A stretch of DNA of 64,000 nucleotides from Phenylobacterium sp. J367. Lineage in GTDB: Bacteria > Pseudomonadota > Alphaproteobacteria > Caulobacterales > Caulobacteraceae. The stretch is from assembly GCF_024699985.1 (NCBI RefSeq), contig NZ_JAJONA010000001.1, positions 1,922,001 through 1,986,000 of the forward strand, in the 5' to 3' direction. Below are positions 16,962 through 27,976 of the stretch, one piece after another (position 1 is the first letter of the stretch; the number at the start of each line of letters is the position of its first letter). Below the pieces are notes generated by a model. The model saw only the letters and a program-made list of their open reading frames with translations. It was not told the origin of the DNA and searched no databases. A program made the position numbers and the translations under genes.

Positions 16962-17737
16962 TGCGTGTCCTGGTTGTCGACGACGAGCCGCTGGCGGCGG
17001 ACTGGCTGAGCCGCTGCCTGAGCGAGATCGAGGGTGTGGAGGTGGTGGGCGTCGCCGGTGACGGCGACGAGGCCCTCGACCGCATCGCCGAGACGCGGCC
17101 CGACCTCGTCCTGCTGGACATCCAGATGCCCGGCCGGACCGGTCTGCAGGTCGCCCAGGCGCTGCGCCATCGCGAGCGGCCCGAGGTGGTGTTCGTCACC
17201 GCCTTCACCGATCACGCGCTCGAGGCGTTCGAGCTGGACGCCGCCGACTACCTGCTGAAGCCGGTGCAGGTCGACCGCCTGGCCGAGGCGGTGCGCCGGG
17301 CGCGCCGGCGCCGGGAGCAAGTGAGGCCGGAGCTGGTCGCCGCCCGGCCGGCGCCGCCGGGCGCCGGCGCCTACGACGACGAACTCTGGATCCGCCATCG
17401 CGACGGTTTCGTCCGGGTCCGCACCGACCAGATCCGCCGCATCGAGGCGGCGCGGGACTACGCCCTGATCTACACCGCCACGCGCAGCTACATCCTGCGC
17501 GCCACCATGGCCGACCTGGCGCGCCGGCTCGACCCGGCCCAGATCATCCGTGTCCACCGCTCGGCCTTCGTCAGGCCCGACACCGTGGCCCGGGTCGAGC
17601 GCTCCGGCCGCAACATGATGCGGCTGATCACCGAGGACGGGGCGGTGGTCGAGGTGGGGGTCAGCTACGTCGGCCGCGTGGCCGAGGCGCTGGGGCTCTC
17701 CGGCCTGATCAGCGCGGGCGGACGTGCCGGGGACTGA
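16961..17737 (+). CDS. LytTR-family response regulator
   Basis: A 258-aa response regulator with an N-terminal receiver and a C-terminal LytTR DNA-binding domain. The receiver has the acidic pair in VLVVDDEPLA, the phospho-acceptor in DLVLLDIQMPGRTG, the Thr in VVFVTAFTDHA and the Lys in DYLLKPV. The LytTR part has IRRIEAARDYALIYTATRSY and IIRVHRSAFVRPDTV. It is translationally coupled to the kinase. LytTR regulators usually bind direct repeats. Candidate targets are the adjacent divergent region and the genes downstream, which is inference from position. Confidence 0.92.
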   Translation: MRVLVVDDEPLAADWLSRCLSEIEGVEVVGVAGDGDEALDRIAETRPDLVLLDIQMPGRTGLQVAQALRHRERPEVVFVTAFTDHALEAFELDAADYLLKPVQVDRLAEAVRRARRRREQVRPELVAARPAPPGAGAYDDELWIRHRDGFVRVRTDQIRRIEAARDYALIYTATRSYILRATMADLARRLDPAQIIRVHRSAFVRPDTVARVERSGRNMMRLITEDGAVVEVGVSYVGRVAEALGLSGLISAGGRAGD

Positions 17738-17844
17738 CGAAAGGCCGTCGCGCTGCGGGCGGACTTCGTCGCGGATCGGCTGACGGGCCACGGCCCCGAC
17801 AGGCATCTGGACGGCCATAAGCTTGGCAATGAGGCCGTCCGCCG

Positions 17845-18642
17845 ATGAAGTCCTTCGACCTTTCCCGCGCGCCGCAGCCGGTCCGCGAGCTGGCCCCCGA
17901 CAGCCTGGTCGCCTGGCGCCTGGCGCCGTCGTCGGCGCGCGGCGTCGAGGGCCGCGTGCTGCTGGTCGGCGCCCAGCCGGATGACGCGGGCCGCGTGGCC
18001 TCTCTGCTGCGCGAGCATCGGTTCGAGGTGGAGCTGGCGGCCGACGTCGCCGCCGCCGAGGTCATGCTGGCCACCGACGAACCGGACCTCGTGGTGCTCG
18101 ATCCGGACATGCCGGGCGAGGACGGGCTGGGGCTGTGCCGGCGCCTGGCGCTGCGCGGCGCGCCGCCGATCCTGCTGCTCACCGGCCGCTGCGAGGCGCT
18201 GGACCGGGTGATCGGCCTGGAGCTCGGCGCCGACGACGTGCTGGGCAAGGACTGCCATCCGCTGGAGCTGGTCGCCCGGGCCCGCGCCGCGGTCCGCCGC
18301 CGGGCCGTCCGGCCACGGACGGTCACCCGCGACGCCGAACCGAAGGGCCGCGCCTGGCAGGGTTTCCGCCTCGATCCCATCCGCCGCCGGCTGACCGGGC
18401 CGGACGGACGCCTGCTGCGCCTGCCGGCCGGCGAGACGCGCCTGCTGGGCGTCTTCTTCGCCCATCCCGACCGGGTGCTGAGCCGCGCCGAGCTGATGGA
18501 CCTCGCCTGGCGCGGCGAGGTCGCCGGACGCACTGTCGACGTCATGGCCTGCCGCCTGCGCCGCAAGCTCGAGGCCTTCTCCGGCCGCCGGCTGCTGGTC
18601 TCCGTCCGCGGCGTCGGCTACGCGCTCGCCCCCGTCGCCTGA
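17845..18642 (+). CDS. OmpR/PhoB-type regulator with atypical receiver
   Basis: A 265-aa protein with a receiver-like domain (residues about 40-155) and a C-terminal winged helix (about 170-265; RLLGVFFAHPDRVLSRAELM, then GRTVDVMACRLRRKLE). The receiver keeps the acceptor-like Asp in VVLDPDMPGEDG and a Lys in DDVLGKDCHP. The usual acidic pair is replaced (LLVGAQPDDAG), and the Lys-Pro is Lys-Asp. It may therefore work without phosphorylation or with altered chemistry. No kinase follows it. It lies between the LytTR pair and the TonB receptor, and could regulate the receptor through the Pho-box-like site at 18719. Confidence 0.82.
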   Translation: MKSFDLSRAPQPVRELAPDSLVAWRLAPSSARGVEGRVLLVGAQPDDAGRVASLLREHRFEVELAADVAAAEVMLATDEPDLVVLDPDMPGEDGLGLCRRLALRGAPPILLLTGRCEALDRVIGLELGADDVLGKDCHPLELVARARAAVRRRAVRPRTVTRDAEPKGRAWQGFRLDPIRRRLTGPDGRLLRLPAGETRLLGVFFAHPDRVLSRAELMDLAWRGEVAGRTVDVMACRLRRKLEAFSGRRLLVSVRGVGYALAPVA

Positions 18643-18718
18643 GGCCGTCGCAACCGCCGCCGAATTCGCCGCAGCCAAGCCCGAGTTCGTCGCAAACGAT
18701 CCGCACGCTGAAGCTTCA

Positions 18719-18736
18719 GTGACAGGTTCGCGACAG
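18719..18736 (-). promoter_or_regulatory. Pho-box-like direct repeat
   Basis: Read on the minus strand the site is CTGTCGC-GAAC-CTGTCAC. Two 7-bp direct repeats with a 4-bp spacer match the spacing and sequence of the PhoB box. It lies about 86 bp upstream of the TonB receptor start and next to a 12-bp palindrome, CTGAAGCTTCAG (18708-18719). PhoB or the adjacent OmpR-type protein are candidate binders. Confidence 0.55.
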
Positions 18737-18822
18737 ACGCGGGACCGCGATGGCGACCCGCGCGAAGGCGACGTGCGGCGGGGGCCGCGCGGCCGCTCCC
18801 CTCGGAACCTGGAGACTCTCAC

Positions 18823-21800
18823 GTGAACACAACGACCATCCGCGGTCGCCTGCTGGCCTCGACCCTGTTCGCCAGCGCCGCGGTCCTGGGCGTGGCCGCG
18901 ACCGCCACGCTGACGCCGGGCCTCGCGCGCGCGCAGGACTACACCTCGGGCATCCTGTCCGGCCGCGTCGAGACCGACGCCGGCGCCCCAGTCGCCGGCG
19001 CGACGGTCGTCGTGCGCTCGGCGCAGGGCACGACGCGCACCGTGACCACCGACGCCTCGGGCCGCTTCCAGGTGACGGCGCTCCCGGTGGGCGCCTACAC
19101 CGCCGACGTCTCGGCCCAGGACCTGCCCGGCCTGACCGGCCAGCGGATCAGCGTCGCGCCCGGCGGCTCGTCCTTCACCTTCACTCTGCAGAGCGGCACG
19201 GTGGACGAGGTGGTGGTCACCGGCACCCGCCAGACCCAGGACTTCGCCCGCACCGACATCGGCATGACCGTGGACGTCCAGGAACTGGCCCGGCAGATCC
19301 CGGTCGGCCGTTCGATCGCCAACGTCGCCCTGCTGACGCCCGGCGTGTCGCGGCCGGACGCGACCATCAACGCCAGTTCGCGCCGCAACCAGGGAGACCC
19401 TGGTGGTCGGCGGCACCTCGGCGGCCGAGAGCGTCTACTACATCAACGGCCTGAACGTGACGGACCTGCGCAACCTCTTGGGCTATGCGGACCTGCCGTT
19501 CGACGCCATCCAGTCGATCGACATCAAGACCGGCGGCTACCAGGCCGAGTTCGGCCGCGCCACCGGCGGCGTGGTCAACATGGTCACCCGCTCCGGCTCC
19601 AACGAGTGGCACGGCGGCGTGACGCTCACCTATTCGCCGGACTCGCTCCGGAACAAGATGCACGACGCCCACAGCCCGGGCGGCAGCGCGGTGTCCGGCG
19701 CCCTGGTCTACAACCAGCTCGCCAAGCTCGACACCCGCGAGGCCTCGATCTACGCGAGCGGCCCGATCCTCAAGGACCGGCTGTTCTTCTTCGGCCTCTA
19801 CAATGCGCGCAGCACCGAGGAGGAGCTGGCAATGACCTCGCAGGGGGTCACCGGCAACAACCTCTACACCGGCGTCCAGACCCACTCGAAGAGCGACAGC
19901 CCGCGCTGGTTGGCCAAGTTCGACCTGAACATCACCGACCGCCAGCGCCTCGAGGCGACCCTGTTCTCGGACAAGTCCGAGACCGAGCAGCGCTTCTTCA
20001 ACCGCGACGTCCGCACCGGCATCACCGGCGAGGGGCTGGGCTACGTGGAGAACGCCGGGGGCTTCAACCAGATCTACAAGTACACCGGGGCCTTCACCGA
20101 CTGGTTCACCCTCTCCGCCCTCTACGGCGACCAGCGCTCCGACCAGCAGGACGAGGGCGATCTGGTCGACATCCCCCGCGCCCGCGACCTGCGCAGCGGC
20201 ACGACCGTCTTCCTGACCCGGGCCAACACCGCCGGTTCGCTGCAGCCGGTGGGCGAGGACACGCGCAAGACCTACCGGGTCGACGCGGACTTCTACGCCA
20301 ACCTGTTCGGCCGCCACCACGTCCGCATCGGCTTCGACCGGGAGGACCTGAACTCCACCGACCTGCACCTCTACAACGGCGGCTACTACGTCGACGTGGT
20401 GCACGGCAGCCCGGACGGCGTGATGGCCGAGCGGGACTACGCCTCGAAGGTGGTGTTCGGCTCCGGCGGCGAATACGACGCCGAGCAGACGGCGATGTAC
20501 GTCCAGGACAGCTGGGACGTCACCGACACCCTGACCGTCCAGGCCGGCCTGCGCCTCGACAAGTACGACTACAAGAACCGCGACGGCGACAGCTACATCA
20601 AGCTCGACAACCAGCTCGCTCCGCGCCTCGGCTTCACCTGGGACCCGAGCGGCGAGGGCCGCGACAAGGTCTACGGCTCCTTCGGCCGCTACTACCTGCC
20701 GATCGCCACCAACACCTCGATCCGCGCGGTGTCCGGCGAGGACTACCACCAGGAGTTCCGGGCGCTGACCTTCAACGCCGACGGAACGCTGCGCCGCGAC
20801 GCCAACGGGGTGCCAATCCTCGGCGACCGGATCATCCCCGACGCGATCTTCGCCCGACCGGTGGCCCCGAACCCGGGCGAGGTGACCGCCACCAACATCA
20901 AGCCGATGTTCGAGGACGAGTTCATCCTGGGCTACGAGCACCAGTTCGAGGGCTCGATGTTCGACGGCTGGCGCGGCGGGGTGCGCTATGTGAACCGGAA
21001 CCTCAAGTCGACGATCGAGGACACCGACCTCGGCCGCGGCGGGGTCATCGACCGCTACTGCGCCCGCACCAATGCCGCCGGCTGCAACGTCATCACCTAC
21101 GACGCCGACGGCAACGCCTACACGGCCAACGACCGCTTCACCGGCGCCTATATCCTGCTCAATCCGGGCAGCGAGGCGAAGATGATGCTGGACCTGGCGG
21201 CCGGTCCGGGCGGGGCGAACCTGCAGGCGGTCAACCTCTCGGAAGAGGACCTGCGCCTGGAGAAGGCCAAGCGGAAGTACCAGGCGCTGGAGTTCACCTT
21301 CGAGCGGCCGTTCGACGGCACCTGGGCGCTGCAAGGCTCCTATGTGCTGGCCAAGTCGAAGGGCAACTACGAGGGCGCGGTGAAGTCGGATGTCGGCCAG
21401 ACCGACACCTCCATCACCCAGGACTTCGACGCCTGGTTCCAGCAGGAAGGCTCCTACGGCTACCTGCCGAACGATCACCGGCACACCTTCAAGCTGTTCG
21501 GCTTCTACCAGGTGACCGAGCAGCTCCGGGTGGGCGCGAACTTCTACGCCCAGTCGGGGCGGCCCTACGGCTGCATGGCCTATCATCCGCAGGACGCCTC
21601 GCCGGGCGCGACGCCCTCGGCCTGGTACTGCCTGCAGCAGAACGGCACGCGGGTGCTGACGCCCCGCGGCTCGCTCGGCCGGACGGAGTGGGTCACCAAC
21701 ACCGACCTGAACATCAGCTACGACATCCTGCGGCCGGAGAACGACTACGGCGCGGTCACCGCGGCGATCGACGTCTTCAACCTGTTCAACGAGCGCGCGG

Positions 21801-21925
21801 TCACCCGCGTGGTCGAGCAGAGCGAGACGACCAACCGGGTGGGCCGCTGGGTCCCGACGGTCGGCAAGAACCGCAGCTACCAGGCGCCGCGCAGCGTGCG
21901 GTTCTCCCTCCGCTACGCCTTCTGA
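18823..21925 (+). CDS. Oar-like TonB-dependent receptor, frameshifted
   Basis: A large outer-membrane receptor, about 1033 aa after repair. It has a signal peptide (to about residue 37), then a carboxypeptidase-regulatory-like beta domain (SGRVETDAGAPVAGATVVV, TDASGRFQVTALPVGAYT). The TonB-box-like segment is DEVVVTGTR. The plug has INGLNVTDLRNLLGYADLPFDAI and GGYQAEFGRATGGVVNMVTR. The barrel ends in a typical aromatic residue (FSLRYAF). The start is GTG 18823 with a GGAG site. The frame breaks at the GGG at 19392-19394; removing one G gives RRNQETLVVGGTS. Oar-type receptors import large ligands such as peptides or glycans. The ligand is unknown. A Pho-box-like site lies upstream. Confidence 0.9.
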
Positions 21926-21955
21926 TCCCGGAGCCCCAATAGGGATCAGAATGTC

Positions 21956-21990
21956 GGGCCGCCCTCTCCCCGGGGCGGCCCGTCTTGTTT
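21956..21990 (+). terminator. Rho-independent terminator after the Oar-like receptor
   Basis: A 9-bp stem (GGGCCGCCC / GGGCGGCCC) with an 8-base loop is followed by GTCTTGTTT. It lies 31 bp after the receptor stop and ends that transcript. Confidence 0.8.
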
Positions 21991-22019
21991 CCCGGCGGCT
22001 GGCGTTCCCTACTGGGATC

Positions 22020-22556
22020 ATGAGCGAACCCCACGTCCTGCGTCTCGCCACCGCCGCCGACCAGCCCGCGCTGCGGGTGCTGATGGACCGGTCGATCCGC
22101 GCCCTCCTGGAGCCGTTCCTGACGCCGGCCGAACTCGAAGCCTCCTTCGAGATCATGGGCCTCGACACCCAGCTGGTCGCCGACGGGACCTACTATGTGA
22201 TCGCGGCCGAGGGCCGCCTCGCCGCCAGCGGCGGCTGGAGCCGGCGGGCGACGCTGTTCGGCGGCGACCATTCCGCCGGCCGTGACGCCGCCCTGCTCGA
22301 TCCGGCCCGCGAGCCGGCCCGGGTGCGCGCCATGTACACCGATCCCGACTTCGCCCGCCGGGGCCTGGGCCGCCGGATCCTCGAGGCCTGCGAGGCGGCC
22401 GCGCGGGCGGAGGGCTTCCGCTCGGTCGAGCTCGCCGCGACCATGGGCGGCGTGCCGCTCTACAGGGCCTGCGGGTTCACGGAGGTGGAGCCCTTCCACG
22501 CCGAGACCTCCGGCGGCGTTCGGGTGCCGCTGGTACGGATGGCCAAGCCCCTGTGA
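22020..22556 (+). CDS. GNAT family N-acetyltransferase
   Basis: A 178-aa acetyltransferase of the GNAT fold. The acetyl-CoA-binding motif A is MYTDPDFARRGLGRRILEAC (R/Q-x-x-G-x-G/A). The C-terminal PLYRACGFTEVEPF is typical of motif B. The start MSEPHVLRLATAADQPALRV at 22020 is chosen because homology begins there; its ribosome site is weak. It is a single gene between a terminator and a convergent TonB receptor. The acceptor substrate cannot be predicted. Confidence 0.88.
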   Translation: MSEPHVLRLATAADQPALRVLMDRSIRALLEPFLTPAELEASFEIMGLDTQLVADGTYYVIAAEGRLAASGGWSRRATLFGGDHSAGRDAALLDPAREPARVRAMYTDPDFARRGLGRRILEACEAAARAEGFRSVELAATMGGVPLYRACGFTEVEPFHAETSGGVRVPLVRMAKPL

Positions 22557-22563
22557 AAGAGAA

Positions 22564-22589
22564 GCGGGCGGACCTTTCGGTCCGCCCGC
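22564..22589. terminator. Hairpin between convergent genes
   Basis: A perfect 11-bp stem, GCGGGCGGACC-TTTC-GGTCCGCCCGC, lies between the GNAT stop and the opposing TonB-receptor stop. It has no T tract. It probably works as a two-way terminator. Confidence 0.6.
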
Positions 22590-22624
22590 CGCGGCTCAGC
22601 CGCTGACCGCCAAGGGGTGGCCGG

Positions 22625-25282
<2,658 letters not shown>

Positions 25283-25871
25283 GAGATTACCCCCGTTTTC
25301 TTGTCTGCAGAGATTTGTCGCTGTTCTTGGGCGCGGGCGTTCAGACGTCCGCCGGACGAGCCTGAGGCTCGGTATCCAGCCGCGAGATCCAGATCTCAGG
25401 CCAAGTCGAAACGTCCATTCGCCACGCGCCTCAGTAGAGAGAGCGCCCCGGCCCGGTTCGTTTCCTGTCCCCACAGCAAACGATGCGCGCAGGTCTTGAT
25501 CGGGCCGCTTCAAGGCCCGCCCACGTCGTCGTGTTGCGACGTCAGGACCGGACGGATCGGATACCGAGTCAATGAAATAAGATGACGCCGTACCGCCGTG
25601 CTTTGTTTGGCGTCACAGTGCGCGTCGATGATTGGTTTTTATTCAAATGTCCCGAATTTGACGTGAGGGTCCAAATCAAAACGACCTGCGATCACGTTGT
25701 GCACCGGCGTCGAAATGTTCAGCGATTGGGCGCGGCGTGCACAAGGATTGGCCGCCAAGGATCGTTTCGGCCCGCGCCAACGGGGGCTTGATCGCCGAGC
25801 GCCGTGGTCGGACGGTAGCGGTTGGACCCCGGCCGCAGCGCGGCCTTCGCCCGATCCTGACGGAGACCCCG
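25283..25871. other. Long divergent intergenic region
   Basis: About 590 bases between the divergent TonB receptor and RidA genes hold no supported gene. The middle (25560-25690) is clearly more AT-rich than its surroundings, with GGTTTTTATTCAAATG. It contains the inverted repeat TGACGCC (25583-25589) / GGCGTCA (25609-25615). It probably holds both promoters and their operators. Confidence 0.5.
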
Positions 25872-26348
25872 ATGAAGACGCCCGCTCTCGCCGCTGCCCT
25901 GACCCTTGGCCTGCTCGCCGCCGGCGCCGCCCAGGCCCAGAACCTGCACGTGAATCCGCAGAACGGCTTCATCTCCCAGGCGGTGAAGGTGCCGGCCGGG
26001 TCGGAGATGCTCTACGTCAGCGGCATCACGCCGGACGTCGTCCCCGGCGCGCCGGCGGCCACGCCGTTCGGCGACACCAAGACCCAGACCCTGAGCGTGC
26101 TGAACAAGATCGGGGCGATCTTGAAGGCTCAGGGCTACGGGTTCGAGGATGTGGTGATGATGCGCGTCGTGCTGGTCGGCGACCCCGCCAAGGGCGGCGG
26201 CATGGACTTCGCCGGCATGATGGAAGGCTACAACACCGTCTTCGGTCCGCTGAAGAACAAGCCGGCGCGGATCACCTCGCAGGTGGCGGCGCTCGTTCGC
26301 CCGGGCATGTACGCCGAGATCGAGGTGCAGGCGGCGAAGAAGCCCTGA
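25872..26348 (+). CDS. Exported RidA/YjgF-family protein
   Basis: A 158-aa RidA-like protein with an added signal peptide (MKTPALAAALTLGLLAAGAAQA). RidA proteins hydrolyse reactive enamines and imines, usually in the cytosol. Export is a variant seen in some alphaproteobacteria. The family signature is ARITSQVAALVRPGMYAEIE, with the conserved Arg that contacts the substrate carboxylate, and MLYVSGITP. A GGAGACCCC site precedes the ATG. It is the only gene of its transcript. Confidence 0.88.
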   Translation: MKTPALAAALTLGLLAAGAAQAQNLHVNPQNGFISQAVKVPAGSEMLYVSGITPDVVPGAPAATPFGDTKTQTLSVLNKIGAILKAQGYGFEDVVMMRVVLVGDPAKGGGMDFAGMMEGYNTVFGPLKNKPARITSQVAALVRPGMYAEIEVQAAKKP

Positions 26349-26356
26349 GCGACGGC

Positions 26357-26383
26357 GGCGGGACCGGCCAGACCGGTCCCGCC
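26357..26383. terminator. Hairpin between RidA and UrcA genes
   Basis: An 11-bp stem, GGCGGGACCGG-CCAGA-CCGGTCCCGCC, lies between the convergent RidA and UrcA stops. It lacks a T tract and is a probable bidirectional terminator. Confidence 0.6.
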
Positions 26384-26393
26384 CCGTTCCGGA

Positions 26394-26702
26394 TCAACGG
26401 GCGGCGTAGGTGCGGCCGCGCTCGCGGTAGAGGTCGCTCACCGTAGGGCTGTTCACCGCTGCGACGCCGGCGTCCATGGCCTGGGCGTAGCAGTCCGAAG
26501 CACGGGCCGCGCGCCGGGTCTCGGTGACGCTGTTGACCGACGCGCCGCAGACTTCGAGCGCGGCCTGATCGAGGCGGCGCAGCACGCGTTGCGCGTCGGC
26601 GGGGCGGGAGAGGGTGAGGTCGGCGGTCGCCACGGACCGCTCGGCGGCCACGGCCGGCGCGGCCATCGTGAGCGCGAGGGCGGCGATCATCAGGGATTTC
26701 AT
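26394..26702 (-). CDS. UrcA family protein
   Basis: A 102-aa secreted protein of the UrcA family, which is abundant in Caulobacterales and Sphingomonadales and has no known function. It has a signal peptide (MKSLMIAALALTMAAPAVAA). The conserved pattern is seen in ATADLTLSRPADAQRVLRRL and VCGASVNSV..CYAQAMDAGVAAVNSP, including the two Cys that probably form a disulfide. It is monocistronic. Confidence 0.85.
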   Translation of the reverse strand: MKSLMIAALALTMAAPAVAAERSVATADLTLSRPADAQRVLRRLDQAALEVCGASVNSVTETRRAARASDCYAQAMDAGVAAVNSPTVSDLYRERGRTYAAR

Positions 26703-26876
26703 GGCGATCCTCCGTGTGGACTTGTTTGCCTGAAGGATAGGCGCTTCGGCTCCACATCGCCATGTTTGCAGGCATCTTAGTCGCCCGCGTACAAAAACCG
26801 CCGGCGATCGTCTGGACCGCTATCCTGTTCTGAGAATGATCTCCGCCCCCCTCATGTCGTCCCGTCGGGAGGTCCC

Positions 26877-27350
26877 GTGCCGGAGGTGAGCGCTGGAATC
26901 CTCGCCTGGCGGCGGACCGCGTCGGGCCCGGAGGTGCTGCTCGTCCACCCGGGCGGACCCTGGTGGCGGGGCAAGGACGCCGCCGCCTGGTCGATCCCCA
27001 AGGGCCTGGTGGAGCCGGGCGAGGACCTTCTGGCCGCCGCGCTGCGCGAGACCGCCGAGGAACTCGGCCGCCCCCTCGACCCCGTCGCCGCGCCGGAGCC
27101 GCTGGCGCCGGTGCGCACGCCGGGCGGCAAGCGCATCTGCGCCTTCCTTGTGGAGGCGGACTTCGATCCGACCGGTCTCGCCAGCAATGCGTTCGAAATG
27201 GAATGGCCCCCACGCTCAGGCCGGCGGGCCAGCTTCCCGGAGGTCGATCAGGCGGCCTGGTTCGGTCCCGACGCGGCGCGCGTCAGGATCCATCGCGGGC
27301 AGCTGGCGCTGCTTGAGGACGGTCTGCGGCGTCTTCCGCCGCCTGGGTGA
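26877..27350 (+). CDS. NUDIX hydrolase
   Basis: A 157-aa NUDIX protein. The complete NUDIX box starts at GLVEPGEDLL and continues AAALRETAEELG, matching G-x5-E-x7-REUxEExG; it binds the metal and diphosphate. Features such as WWRGKDAAAWSIPKGL fit a diadenosine-polyphosphate or NTP-type hydrolase. GTG 26877 is the start, after CGGGAGG. Its last 68 bases overlap the 3' end of an opposing lipoprotein gene. The substrate is not predictable. Confidence 0.88.
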   Translation: MPEVSAGILAWRRTASGPEVLLVHPGGPWWRGKDAAAWSIPKGLVEPGEDLLAAALRETAEELGRPLDPVAAPEPLAPVRTPGGKRICAFLVEADFDPTGLASNAFEMEWPPRSGRRASFPEVDQAAWFGPDAARVRIHRGQLALLEDGLRRLPPPG

Positions 27351-27763
27351 CGCTGGCCGACTGCGCGGGCGAGCCCACCGGGCGGAAGTTGCGCTCGCGC
27401 GTAGCAACCACCTGGGTCCGCGGCGCGGCCCTCCTTGGGCCGGCTGTCGGCGGCGGCGGTGTACTGCACCTGGAACAGGGAGCAGGCGGCGGGATAGCCC
27501 TCGACCACGGTCGAGCTGATCAGGTTGCGGTAGCCCACCTCGCTGCGAAGCTCGCAGTAGTAGGTGGAGCCGTTCAGGGTCACGCCGCGCCGCCACACAT
27601 AGTGCGGCCGTCCAGCCAGCACGATCTTGTCGTCCCAGCGGCCGAACAGGTTGAGCGCGGTGTCCAGTTCGCGGCCGTTCAGGGCCGTCGGGGCGTCGAC
27701 CGTCGAGGTCGTGGCGCAGCCCGCCAGAAGAAGCGTCAGAGACAGAAGTGCTGCGACCCGCAT
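27283..27763 (-). CDS. Lipoprotein, frameshifted
   Basis: A lipoprotein of about 159 aa: MRVAALLSLTLLLAGCATTS has a clear lipobox (LLAGC), so the mature protein is anchored at Cys15. The body has GRPHYVWRRGVTLNGSTYYC. The frame breaks near 27420-27424 (GCGG). Removing one G leads to ATQVVATRERNFRPVGSPAQ and a stop at 27283-27285. This frame has better amino-acid composition than the alternative frame. Function is unknown. The gene overlaps the opposing NUDIX gene by 68 bp. Confidence 0.6.
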
Positions 27764-27976
27764 CGACCTGCAACCCGCTTGTCGGGAATCCGACGGACAT
27801 CCGCCGGCCAGAACTCCCTAAAGGCGATTTGGTTCAGCGGACTCGTGTCGCAGGCGCGCAGCGACGCTGCGCCGTACCATTATGATTGCGGGGTGGTCGC
27901 CCGGCGCGCGTTAAGGTTGGATTCACGGCATCTCTCCGGCCCGCCGCGGGGCGGACCGGAGAGCGCCGTTATCCGA

